In this document: positions 1-9,766 of the stretch, piece by piece | Numbering within the stretch: the first letter of the stretch is position 1 | Layout of the letters: each line of letters starts with the position of its first letter | Assembly (NCBI GenBank): GCA_019096065.1 | Contig: JAGUCH010000002.1 | Location: 6,336,501-6,400,500, forward strand | From: Paracyclopina nana | Taxonomy: Eukaryota; Arthropoda; Copepoda; Cyclopoida; Cyclopettidae | Length of the DNA: 64,000 nucleotides | Direction: 5' to 3' | Made by a program: the position numbers and the translations under genes | The notes under the pieces: model-generated | Database searches by the model: none | Seen by the model: the letters and a program-made list of their open reading frames with translations, nothing else | Told to the model about the DNA's origin: nothing

Positions 1-174
1 TGCCTTGACCAACTTGAGAGAGATGAAGACATTTATGTCATGAAGCCTCAAACCATTATGATTTACAAGCAGAAAAATGGGCAGATGTTTTATTCCGACA
101 GTCCTATTATTATGGCATCTCATAAGTTTTGCGCTAAGTGTCAAAAACCAAGGAAGAGAGAAGTCTATGAGTGA
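1..174 (+). CDS. C-terminal fragment of an unidentified protein (partial)
   Basis: An open frame enters from the left edge and runs 57 codons to a TGA at 172-174. The peptide is mixed polar and hydrophobic, with a CAKC pair followed by a basic tail (KPRKREVYE), so it reads like a real protein end. Its stop overlaps the last 10 bases of the P450 coding sequence on the opposite strand, which would make the two genes tail-to-tail overlapping. I do not recognise the family. Chance openness of this length is possible, so this is tentative. Confidence 0.35.
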   Translation, partial: CLDQLERDEDIYVMKPQTIMIYKQKNGQMFYSDSPIIMASHKFCAKCQKPRKREVYE

Positions 175-1735
175 GATTTTCTCGGCTTGAAGATCAACTT
201 ATATTTAGTGGGATTCCTTACAACCCCAATGTCGGAAATGTCTTCAATTGGCTCAGATTGACCACTGATGATTTCATATTTTTGGACGAGCGCAGTGAAG
301 AATTTGTAGAGGGTGGTTCTTGCCATAATTTCTCCGAGGCACCGGCGCTTTCCTACGCCAAATGGAATCACTCTTGGATGAGGTGTGAATTTCAAATCAT
401 GATCTTGAGTCAAAAATCTATCAGGATTGAACAGCGATGGATTGTCAAAATGCTCGGGGTCGTGCATGATTGATCCAATCATTGGAATGATGACGGTTTT
501 CGGTGGAATGGAATAATTACCAATCTGGATTCGTGAATTTTCTGTAGTCTGATGAAACACAGACGCGGGAAGAATATTGCCCTTCCTCTGGATTTCATGG
601 ATCACTGCTTCAGTGTACGGGGTCAAGTGCCTTTCGCTCATTCTGGCTCTCTTGTTGGGTCCAACTTTGGCATCCAATTCCTGCCTGACTTTGGACTGAA
701 TGTCAGGATGCTTAATCATGTACAACATTGCCCAGTTGATCGAGTTCGACGTTGTGTCGGATCCGGCGATGAAGAAATCAACCAGAATGCTTAATAAATT
801 CAGATCACCCAGTTCTTGATGAAAAGGACTGTTTCTATCCTGGGTCTCCCTAATTTTACCCAATGTGGCCTCGGTGAACGTTAAGGGATTTTGGCTGTCT
901 ATGGCTTGGCTTTTGTGGGTCTCCAGGAGGCTTTTGCAAAAGTCAAACAAGTCGTGAACACCTTGAAGGAATTTTGAATATCCAGTTGCTATGAGTACAT
1001 TAAGTAACCAGGGATGGTTCAAGCCCACTGCCACCAAAGGACTCCCAAACTCTTGAGTGATGGTCTGTACATAAGTTACCAATTGCTGCAACTTCGGGTC
1101 GCCAGTTTTCAACGATTCGCCGCTTATGATTCTCCAGAGAGAGGCCAGAACAGCGACGTTAAACAGTTGTCTCACATCAACTGGTTGATTTACAAAATTG
1201 TCATCGATGTGTTGTATCAGGCTGCTCACTTCGTCATCGATAACATCTTCAAGGATATTTTTGCCAACACCAAAATCCCTCAAGGTGTGTAGAGAAAATC
1301 TACGCATTTCCATCCAAGTTTGCCCACTTGAGGATAACACTCCAGGATCCCCTTCCAGACTTTGGCCTCTTCTCATGACTCCTGTAACAGGAGCACGATG
1401 ACAGCTAGTTGATAAATTGAGTTTGCTTTTTACTTACTTCCCATCTTGATTGCTTGCCTATCCGTGGTCTCAGGCTTGCTCAAGATGTCCTGGAGAGTGT
1501 CAAAGTCAAACACCGCAACGCACCTTTGAGGCCCCAGCCAAAATCCAACCACATTACCGTAGACACTTTTTAACTTTTCCATGCCAAGAATCAAATCGGG
1601 GCCGAACATCCAAGCATTGCCAACAATTGGCAGAGCCAAGTTTGGCCCTGGAGCAAAGTCCTTTGGATGCGACCATGCTTTGATGTAGGTGGCGACGGCA
1701 AGTACTGCTAAAAACACAACCAGAATGTCCCACAT
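165..1735 (-). CDS. Cytochrome P450, CYP2-clan-like
   Basis: Microsomal haem-thiolate monooxygenase, 504 aa, in two exons: 1735-1438 and 1381-165. The intron is 56 bp, GTAAGT to TTACAG. I chose the ATG at 1735 because it opens directly into a hydrophobic signal anchor (MWDILVVFLAVLAVATYI); an in-frame upstream extension lacks such character. A proline-rich hinge (APGPNLALPIVGN) follows. Then come a C-helix region (WMEMRRFSLHTLRDFG), the I-helix oxygen-activation motif AGSDTT at about 305-310, the ExxR motif (EIQR) at 362-365, and the haem loop FGVGKRRCLGE with the cysteine ligand near 447. All hallmark residues are present and the length is normal, so it should be functional. The substrate cannot be told from sequence; in arthropods this clan includes hormone and xenobiotic oxidases. 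Confidence 0.95.
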
Positions 1736-1750
1736 CCTTATTACAGCAGC

Positions 1751-1824
1751 TCTGAATATTTTCCGTGAACTCTGCTCGATATAGTATTCTGAATATTTTC
1801 TGTGAACTCTGCTTGATATAGTAT
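1751..1824 (-). repeat. Two tandem 37-bp copies at the P450 promoter/5' leader
   Basis: Copies occupy 1751-1787 and 1788-1824 and differ at only two bases. They lie between the P450 start codon at 1735 and the TATA-like box just beyond. Each copy carries the half-site-like word GAGTTCAC when read on the gene strand. Confidence 0.85.
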
Positions 1825-1829
1825 ATATA
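1822..1829 (-). promoter_or_regulatory. TATA-like box of the P450 gene
   Basis: On the minus strand the sequence reads TTATATATAC, about 90 bp upstream of the P450 ATG. That distance leaves a short leader made mostly of the 37-bp duplicated unit. The call rests on position and consensus only. Confidence 0.5.
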
Positions 1830-2214
1830 AGTCCTGTTTCGGTTGGCTGTTGCTTGCAAGCTTTGTGAAGTGATGCAAAAGGCACCTTGGAATCAGAGAT
1901 CTAGTCGGCTCACTTGGTCAGCGCGTAGGGGTGCTTGCATGTAGGGCATTATTATCAAAAAAGTGGGCGCACGCTCTTAGCTTGATTTCATCATCTTGGT
2001 ATAAGCTATAGTTCGTAGTGTACATTTCATTTCAAGCGTAAGCGGGAACTAATCTCTCAGCTAATGTTTGACCAATTTTGATAATTTTTTTCGACTTTTT
2101 CAACATGGTGCATGTATTTCTAATTTATTCTTTTGTACTAACATTTATCGTCCCAAACGACCCTCATTGCACCAAATATGCTTATGATGAAGGCCACCAT
2201 AAAACTTTATGTTT

Positions 2215-3265
2215 TTGCGAAGACGTCAGAATTATTTGCTTATACGGGGGCGCGTACTTTGTCCTTCAGTCAGCCGATCGCACATAAACCTACAAAACAG
2301 TCCGACGGCAATGACGGAAATGCACACTAAACTACAATCAAATCAAAGAGCGCTTGGGCAACAGAACGAATGCACATCAATATACAATGAACCAAGCGCA
2401 CAAGAATCCAAAAGAAAAGGTAGAGAAGTCAATAAACAGCATTGGATTCTTGTGCGCTTCAAGTCAGAGAACTTTGACTATTTTTAGCTAAAAATTGCCT
2501 ACTTTTTTAACAAAATATGAGTGGAGTTACCAAAGAAGTATGCTGTTTATTGACTTCTCTACCTTTTCTAACTTTGAGAACTTTTTGGACTATTTGGACT
2601 TTTTGGTCTTTTGACTATTTTGCCTTTTCAAACTTAATGGACTTTCTGGAATATTTTGACTTTTTGGACCAATTGGACTTTTCTGCCTTTTAAAACTTAA
2701 AGGACTTTTTTGAATATTTGGACTAATTGGACTTTTTGGTCTATTGGCTTTTCTGCCTTTTCAAACGAGTAGGACTTTTTGGACTATTTGGACTTTTCTG
2801 CTTCCAGTTATGGAATCTAGAGACTCAGCAGAACAACGTTTCACTTCAAAAAGTCCAATTAGCCAAAAAAGTCCAAATAGCCCTCTACATTTGAAAAGTC
2901 CAAATAGTCAAAAAAGTCCAAATTGTTCATTAAGTCCAAATAGTCCTTATAGTCCAAATAGTTTTAGAAGGCTGAAAAGCCAATAGATCAAAAAGTCCAA
3001 TTAGTCAAAACAGTCCAAATAGTCCGTGCATTTTGTCAAATGTAGTTTCATGTGCGAATCATCTGGGTTCATTGTGCTAACAGCGTTTTATGTAGGTTCA
3101 TGTGCGTATCTGCTAAATGTAGATTGGGTACGCTTGGTTCAGTGTAGGTCCATATGCGATTGGTTTAATCAAAAAAAGTTTTGTAGATCCGTTTGCGCGT
3201 CCGTTATTTGTAGTTTTGCGTGCGTTCTGTTTGTAGTTCCTGATATACGCATCCGCTAATACTAC
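2215..3265. mobile_element. Foldback-like composite inverted-repeat element
   Basis: A block of degenerate short tandem units whose orientation flips about the middle. The outer left zone (about 2215-2400) carries CACAT/CTACA-type words whose complements (TGTAG, ATGTGCG) fill the outer right zone (about 3030-3265). The inner left zone (about 2565-2810) is dense in GGACTTTTT/GGACTATTT units, and the inner right zone (about 2850-3020) holds their complement AAAAAGTCC/AAATAGTCC. Two clean inverted pairs lie inside: 2394-2410 with 2443-2459 (17 bp) and 2414-2441 with 2541-2568 (28 bp). This architecture recalls foldback transposons, whose long terminal inverted repeats consist of short tandem units. 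No transposase is seen, and I could not define a target-site duplication. Confidence 0.6.
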
Positions 3266-3990
3266 TTCTTTAGCCCAGTGAAATTGAATTATAATAATTC
3301 CAAGCACACAAATTAACTTAAAGAGCGCAAGTTCATCAAGTTTTAAAAAAGATTTTTTTTTACATTTTATTTTCTGAAATACCTCGTGTTATAATTCAGT
3401 TTACTGATACAACTCGGCTCTTTTATATCCTAGTTCTATCTAAGCATTTTGTGAGATATTAAATACTTTATGGCGCCGGATTCAATTTTGGGGGACATAA
3501 AGTAATTCTGTACCCCTAATATTCCTAGGTACAGATCAAATTCCACAAAGAATTAATATGTACTTCAAACAGATGGATTAAGAAACCGACACTCAAACCA
3601 CTGAGCTATGGAAACTGTATACAGTGATGAACCCTGATGAAAAAGCACGAACATATCGTATCACAGAAAACAGAAATGTATTCAGTATTGCAAGTTGGGG
3701 AACATAAAGAAGAGTTGATAATAAGATGACATCGGATTTTAAAATGGAAAAACATTCGTAAAATTCCACTCCTTGCTGGCTCGGACAAGTTAAGCTTAAC
3801 TCGTGATTTTCCTTTTTAGAATCCTCTCTCAGGTCTTCTAGCTCTATATAGATATACATATTTTATACGAAGTTTCGTGAATATTCCCGCCATGTTAAAA
3901 GTTCCGCCAAAGGAGCGTCGCTCAAAACCTTTGTTTATCGGAATTCATAACAAAAAGCCGGAGTCTTTTTAAGTTTTATTTCGAAGGGTT
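3266..3990. other. Intergenic DNA upstream of E(z)
   Basis: AT-rich sequence without a convincing ORF. It contains a tRNA-like box A on the minus strand near 3598-3608. The E(z) 5' leader and promoter probably lie in the final 150 bp. Confidence 0.5.
3525..3616 (-). repeat. tRNA-like / possible SINE head (degenerate)
   Basis: On the minus strand TAGCTCAGTGG (3608-3598) matches the Pol III box A consensus exactly. It is followed about 45 bases later by a weak box-B-like GGAATTTGATCTG. The acceptor stem does not pair and no clean anticodon arm forms. It is therefore not an intact tRNA gene; a decayed tRNA-derived repeat is the likeliest reading. Confidence 0.3.
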
Positions 3991-3996
3991 TATGAG

Positions 3997-6422
3997 ATGG
4001 CCAATAAGACCACTCCTAAGGTAACAATGAGCTGGAAAAAGAGAGTGAAACTTGAATATGGCCGTCTTCGTCACCAAAAGAAATTTCGACATCAAGACGA
4101 TATTCGCGTCGCCTGGCGAAGTAACCGGGTGAGCATGCAAGCTGGTCACATCAAGAAAGAAGAAGAGCAAGAAAAGCCGGTTGAGAACGAACTGAAAGAG
4201 GCGATTGGAACAAGGGCAAAGCCACTTTGGATTTGTTCCGAAGATCCTCCCAGCCATTCTCAATTTATTAGGAGAGCAGAAGCTAAAGACTCTGATGGGA
4301 AAATTCAGTCTATCCCAGTGAAAATTAGCAATGCCGTAAACTCCATTCCCACTATGTACTCCTGGGCGCCACTTCAACAAAACTTCATGGTTGAAGATGA
4401 GACTGTCCTCCACAACATTCCCTACATGGGCGATGAGGTTCTTGACCAGGATGGTACTTTCATAGAGGAACTTATTAAGAACTACGATGGCAAAGTCCAT
4501 GGCGAGCGAGAGGGAGGTTTCATCGACGACGAGCTTTTTGTCGATCTTGTCAATGCCCTGAAAAAGTACTCTAATGAGAATCATGACCAGCAAGACTTGA
4601 ACGAGGCTGACGAGGAGAAAAAGCTCGAGATTTGCGAGGACAGCAAAGACGACGTCACTACGTCTGTCTCCGAGTTTCCCGACATGAACATATTTAATGC
4701 CATCTCCAGCGTTTTCCCCGATAAAGGCTCGCCTGAAGAGTTGCGCGAGAAATACATCGAGTTGTCTGAAGACAAGGGTGTCGTACCCAAAGAATGTACT
4801 CCGAACATCGACTCCAAAGAGGCTGAATCGGTGCCACATGCCAAAACTATGCACTCATTTCACACTCTATTCTGTCGGAGATGCTTCAAGTATGATTGCT
4901 TTTTACATCGTCTCCAATCAAATCACCCTGGACCGTCGAGTAAAAGGAAGGGGCCAGAAATGAAACTTGACAGCGAGCCGTGCGGGCCAAATTGTTTCCA
5001 AAACTTGGAAGAAGTGCGCAAGAAGAAATCTTCTGAGCACACCGAAGAATCAACTTCAAACATGTAAGCTTTTAGGAGTCTTTAAGGAGAAAGACAACAA
5101 TTTAAACCTCATTTTTTCACAGGGGTGGTAAATCCAAAAAGAACTCCACAGATTCAGGCAACGAGGCCAGCTCTGAAGATAGCAACGACTCTACCACTAG
5201 GTCTAGTTTGAAAATCAACGAGAATTCCAACTCTGGTTTCGGTGGAGGTGGTGGCGGAAAAAAATCCGGCTACTCATCGAGCAACGAAAACTCCAGGCGA
5301 GGCTCGTTCTCTGGCAAAGCTAATGAGACGCTCAAGAGGCGTGATTCTCAACAAGGACCGAGCCAGGCTCAACAGCAGCCTTCAAGCCACTCGGTCGCTA
5401 AAGTTGACGCAGCGTTGGCCTTGGCCATCAACCCATTCAAACCTGACCATCCAGAAGTTTGGACAGGGGCAGAGCAATCACTCTTCCGAGTCTTGGTGCG
5501 AGTATTTTTGCAAAATTACTGTGCCATCGCCCAGGTGCTTGTGACCAAAAATTGCAAGCAAGTCTATGAGTTTGCTCAGAAAGATTCCATCGATATGGCC
5601 TTGGCTGAGTCCATGAGGGAGTATACTCCGCCAAAGAAGAAGAAGAAAAAGAAGCACTCGCAATGGCTGAACCATTGCAGGAAAACTCAATTCAAAGATC
5701 CCTCTGGCTCTGGCGGGTCTGGATCCAACATTGTCTACAACTACATCCCCTGCGACCATCCTGACCGGCCTTGTGACTCGAGCTGCAACTGCATTCAAAG
5801 CTCGTACTTTTGCGAAAAGTTTTGCCAGTGCAGTTCAGACTGCCAGAATCGTTTTCCGGGATGTCGTTGCAAGGCTCAGTGTAACACGAAGCAATGCCCT
5901 TGCTTCTTGGCAGTTCGTGAATGCGATCCGGATTTGTGCAACAAGTGTGGAGCAGACCAGTTTGATGTCACCAAAATCACGTGTAAAAACGTCATGGTTC
6001 AACGAGGCCTGGGCAAGAGGCTCCTGATGGCACCCTCAGACGTGGCGGGATGGGGAATTTTCATCCGGGACTTTGCTGCCAAAAATGAGTTCATCAGCGA
6101 GTACTGTGGCGAAATCATCAGCCAAGAGGAGGCTGATCGTCGAGGAAAAGTGTACGACAAGTACATGTGTTCGTTCCTGTTCAATCTCAACAATGAGTTT
6201 GTCGTGGATGCGACACGCAAGGGGAACAAGATCAGGTTTGCCAACCATTCCATCAATCCCAATTGCTACGCCAAAGTGCTCAAGGTGAATGGCGACCATC
6301 GCATTGGTATTTTTGCCAAGCGTAACATCCAGCCTGGTGACGAGCTCTTCTTCGACTATAGGTATGGACCAACCGAGCAGCTCAGATTTGTGGGCATTGA
6401 ACGTGAAATGGAGTTTTTGTAA
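3997..6422 (+). CDS. E(z): Histone-lysine N-methyltransferase Enhancer of zeste
   Basis: Catalytic subunit of Polycomb repressive complex 2, which methylates histone H3 lysine 27 in the nucleus. Two exons, 3997-5063 and 5123-6422, flank a 59-bp intron and give 788 aa, close to fly E(z) and vertebrate EZH2. The N-terminal half contains the near-invariant block [17 protein letters not shown] and following residues ([19 protein letters not shown]). A SANT-like region lies at about 467-509, preceding a run of seven lysines. The cysteine-rich CXC domain is at about 572-634. The SET domain at about 665-772 has the expected [11 protein letters not shown] and ELFFDYRYG motifs. All catalytic motifs look intact. 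A glycine-rich stretch lies just after the intron. The 3' end is only 58 bp from the end of the convergent membrane-protein gene. Confidence 0.98.
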
Positions 6423-6480
6423 AGCAATCTTGTGCAAATGATGGCAATATAGTACAGACTGAAAGATTACGCTTTATTCG

Positions 6481-7359
6481 CTATTCACGGATGTGGTACA
6501 TTGTTTGCTCACGGCCACAGTTAAGAAAGTTCACCATCAAGTTGCGCATATTTTTGTTGTTGAGGACGACAATCACGGGAGCAAGGTTGAAGGTTAGAAA
6601 GTTGAACAAAGGGATTCCAGCTTCTGGCACTCCGGTCTTGGGCACAATCTTGGACACGAGAACGGCAACGACAAGAATCAACGCAAACAGCCGCCAAAGA
6701 TTGATGCCATAGAGCTCGATGCTTCCTGTGCTATAAAAGCAGTCATAAATCCTTTGTGGCCAGCGTTCTTTGGGTTGTTCCGAGATTTTGATTCTTACTT
6801 GCAATACGATCATCAAGCCAAGACTAGCGAGAATTGTTAAGATTGCTGGTGTGTGAAGGCCCTTGGTTGCCCCTTCGTTTCCAAGGGTAAGGTAGTTGTA
6901 GAAGGAAAATGAGGACCAAGGGCGATTCACCACTCCTGCCCAGGTCGAAATGAAGCTCGACACAACTTGAAACCCTCTGATCTTGAGCAGAAGTCGGTTT
7001 TCATCCAGATCTTGCAAAATGGCTCCATGATATATTAAAATGTACCTTATTGCAAAGAAGGAAAAGATGGATTGCAAAAAGTACATCATGATGACGGAGA
7101 AAGCCACGAAGACAGGTGCTGCAAGGGACTCTTCGAAGAGTCCAAATAATCTGGGAAGGGCCCGTATCACGTCGATTGATCCATGCATGGCAATTGAGCT
7201 GACGATCAAGTTCTCAGCAATCCGGTCCAGTAACGTTTGCAAGCCCAAAGCTTTACTTCTGATGTACTTCAGTATGATGAAGCAGAGAAAGATGCCTTGC
7301 ATGAACAGAATGCAATTTGCCACTATGCTTGCAACCGATGCCCGTAACTGAAAACCCAT
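6481..7359 (-). CDS. Orphan seven-transmembrane receptor-like protein
   Basis: A single exon encodes 292 aa with about seven hydrophobic segments. The first follows MGFQLRASVAS and the third ends in AIRYILIYH, where class A GPCRs carry DRY. The last, FLTFNLAPVIVVLNNKNMR, sits where NPxxY and helix 8 would be. The loops are short and basic, as in small rhodopsin-like chemoreceptors, but none of the classical motifs is exact. I infer a divergent GPCR-like receptor; ligand and family are unknown. The sequence just inside the ATG (GGGTTTTCAG before TTACGG) could also be a splice acceptor, so upstream exons may exist. One candidate is a minus-strand ORF at 7644-7592, starting MKQYIYALMACAFLSSLP and ending at a GTAAGT donor, but its phase does not join directly to this exon. 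Confidence 0.6.
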   Translation of the reverse strand: MGFQLRASVASIVANCILFMQGIFLCFIILKYIRSKALGLQTLLDRIAENLIVSSIAMHGSIDVIRALPRLFGLFEESLAAPVFVAFSVIMMYFLQSIFSFFAIRYILIYHGAILQDLDENRLLLKIRGFQVVSSFISTWAGVVNRPWSSFSFYNYLTLGNEGATKGLHTPAILTILASLGLMIVLQVRIKISEQPKERWPQRIYDCFYSTGSIELYGINLWRLFALILVVAVLVSKIVPKTGVPEAGIPLFNFLTFNLAPVIVVLNNKNMRNLMVNFLNCGREQTMYHIRE

Positions 7360-8617
7360 TGTTAGCCTTCTTTACAGATTTACAGGTGTAGTAAAATCGC
7401 GAGTTTCTAGGTTACTACAAGGATATGACAGGTAGGAGAGCAGTCTACACTCATCTCCGCATTATCCCAGATTAAGAGGCCTCAGCCGTCCTCAAGTGGA
7501 AATCATGAGCATTTTTTAAATACTTTATTTTTCCTGATCTGAGTTCGGTACTTTGGTAAATCAAGCTTAATTCGCAGCCTTGAAAACTTACGGAAGGCTG
7601 CTTAAAAAGGCACAAGCCATCAACGCATAAATGTACTGTTTCATTTGCGCAACCTTTCAAAAGACGATTCCGTGATAGTGGTGAGAAAAAATGAAAAATA
7701 TTTCACTATTTTAAAAGTAAAGAGCAAATTAGGTATAGGCATATTAGTTGTTTACATGTAAGCTGATCGCAGTTAGTGGTCATGTATTATAATAGGATAT
7801 TTTGCTGTCACTTTTACCCAGACAAAAATTCAGGTCCTGGAGGCACAAAAAATAGTTTTTTGTGCGTCAAAGAACTACTGTTGTACGCCTTACTTCCTTC
7901 CTCTAATGACAGTGATTGTGGCTTTTGATAATGAGCCTGTCAGCTGCCTGGCTCGAGATGACCAGCGAGCCCACACGCCCACTTCATCAAAGTGATGACG
8001 ACGAAAAAACAACATCTAACCCCTCATTATTAACCCACATTCACCAAAATTGAAAACATACCTAACAGGCTGTGAAAGCAAAAGAGCAACTTTTATAATA
8101 TAAATACAAAAAATCGAGTTGTAGCAAAGACGTATCTAAGCTTGTAATTGATATTTTTGAGATGAGTCTAGAGGCTTCGGAATTTTTTTAAAGTGGAAAA
8201 ACTGCGCTTTCGCTGGCATAGCCTGTGCACACCAAGTTTTCGTGAGCATCCATGATGAAAAAGGGTTAAATATGGAAATTACGTTAGATAGGTCAAACAT
8301 GTCAAGAGCACGTGGCCAAATTCCTCTTAGTGAAAGTGGATAAAAAATCCACCTTACATTGTCTACTCCTATTTACGTATATATGCTCTATTTTGCGAGT
8401 TGGGAATTTTCTTAATTAGAGTCTGAGACAAAACAACTTTAGCTGGCGACAGGAAAAGCAACTATTTTGGCGTGTCTTCTCTCAAGGTTCAGTTAAACTC
8501 TTAATTTCCCCCTGGAGAGAGCACAAAATTGCTTATGCTTCTATTAAAATTCTGTCTTCTTAGGCCAATGAACAGCAACAAAAGTTTTTAAATTGCGAAT
8601 ATTTCTTCTCCAATTTT

Positions 8618-8896
8618 TTATTTCCCATCAACTTTGAGCTCTTTTTCAAGTGTTTCCTGTCGTAAAAAACACCACTGTTTTGTCTCTTTACGTAAGTGGA
8701 TTTTGAACAGGGCAGGGGAAATGGAAGCTTTTAGTTGGGGGAGAGAAACATTTGTCCTCATTATAACCCCACCCATTCTTGGATTCAATCTTGCAATAGC
8801 TGCTTTCTTTTCCTGCTCGAAATAGCTGTCGATCTTCTGAAGCCATTCATCTCGCAAATCAAGGTGGGTATAATCATGGTCGTACGAAAACATCAT
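8618..8896 (-). CDS. Hypothetical ORF, possible isolated exon
   Basis: A 92-codon ORF begins MMFSYDHDYTHLDLRDEWLQ and continues with an alternating charged/hydrophobic stretch (KIDSYFEQEKKAAIARLNPR) typical of a soluble helix. The first half has coding-like codon choice; the second half is less convincing, and a splice donor may fall between them. I found no partner exons and no recognisable family. It could be a real small gene, a decayed gene or chance. Confidence 0.25.
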   Translation of the reverse strand: MMFSYDHDYTHLDLRDEWLQKIDSYFEQEKKAAIARLNPRMGGVIMRTNVSLPQLKASISPALFKIHLRKETKQWCFLRQETLEKELKVDGK

Positions 8897-9758
8897 GAAA
8901 AGGCAGTTGCTTTTACTACATATGACTTTATTGATCTACTCAGAAATGAGCTTAACAAACTTTTTTTCTATGAATAACAAAAATTATGCAATACATCTTG
9001 GGAATCTTCAGTATACTCCTAAATTGCAATCATGCTCTTTAGAATGTCATTACTTTTTATAGTTGGCCCCCCCATAAAACTGAAAAGAGATCATTAATAG
9101 GCGGAGTTGGCTAGCCCTAATGTGGCTGCTCATTTACATGGAATGTTTCTTCGTGGGAAATAATGAATGCAGTTGACCAAAGTGGCGCCAGGCTCAAAAT
9201 TGCATTTTAGCAGGGAAAATGTGTCAAAAATAAATCAACCTGTCCCTCGTTGATTTTTCATTGCAATAAATAGTAGATGCGCAAGTGTTTCTTTCTGTCA
9301 AAAATATTGGTGAACAAATGTGGCAGTTTTGATGGGAGGCCAAGCCCCTTTTTGACAAAAAGTAGAATAAATTCTGCTGCTGCTGACCACCAGCATGCTA
9401 TGAATGCTAATTAGGAGCTTTTTACTGTAAATTGAAAAATTTCTTGGCCATGAATCACAGCAGAAGAGATAATGGATGAGCTTTGAACAAACACTCTATG
9501 AATCAAATTACCCACCAAAGGAATGTTACATGCGTGTGTGACCCCTTCTTGTTTCATGGAATTATTTAACAAGCTCCCACGAGGCGAAAATGATGAATTG
9601 TTGAAATCTGCGCACGCAGTGAGAGTCAGCAGTTTCGCCCAATCAGTTCACTTTTTACCATTTTGATGGGCTTTTGGCAACCAGTACTCACTAATCACAT
9701 TTCTGGCTCGCTGTGACAACCCGGGCAATTCTCAGGCCATATTGGCAGCATTGCATGT

Positions 9759-9766
9759 TATAAAAG
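9759..9766 (+). promoter_or_regulatory. TATAAAAG core-promoter-like word
   Basis: An isolated strong TATA consensus on the + strand, about 4 kb upstream of the mab-21 start codon. No coding exon follows it closely. It could mark an untranslated first exon of mab-21 or a noncoding transcript, or be chance. Confidence 0.2.

Noticed and set aside
2215-3265. CRISPR-like array of short repeats
   Set aside because: The units are degenerate, unevenly spaced and flip orientation, and the DNA is plainly eukaryotic.
3525-3616. Functional tRNA gene on the minus strand
   Set aside because: Box A is perfect, but box B is degenerate and the acceptor and anticodon stems do not pair; kept only as a tRNA-like repeat.
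3976-4854. 292-codon minus-strand ORF opposite E(z)
   Set aside because: It is an antisense shadow of the strongly supported E(z) coding exon and has no recognisable domain.
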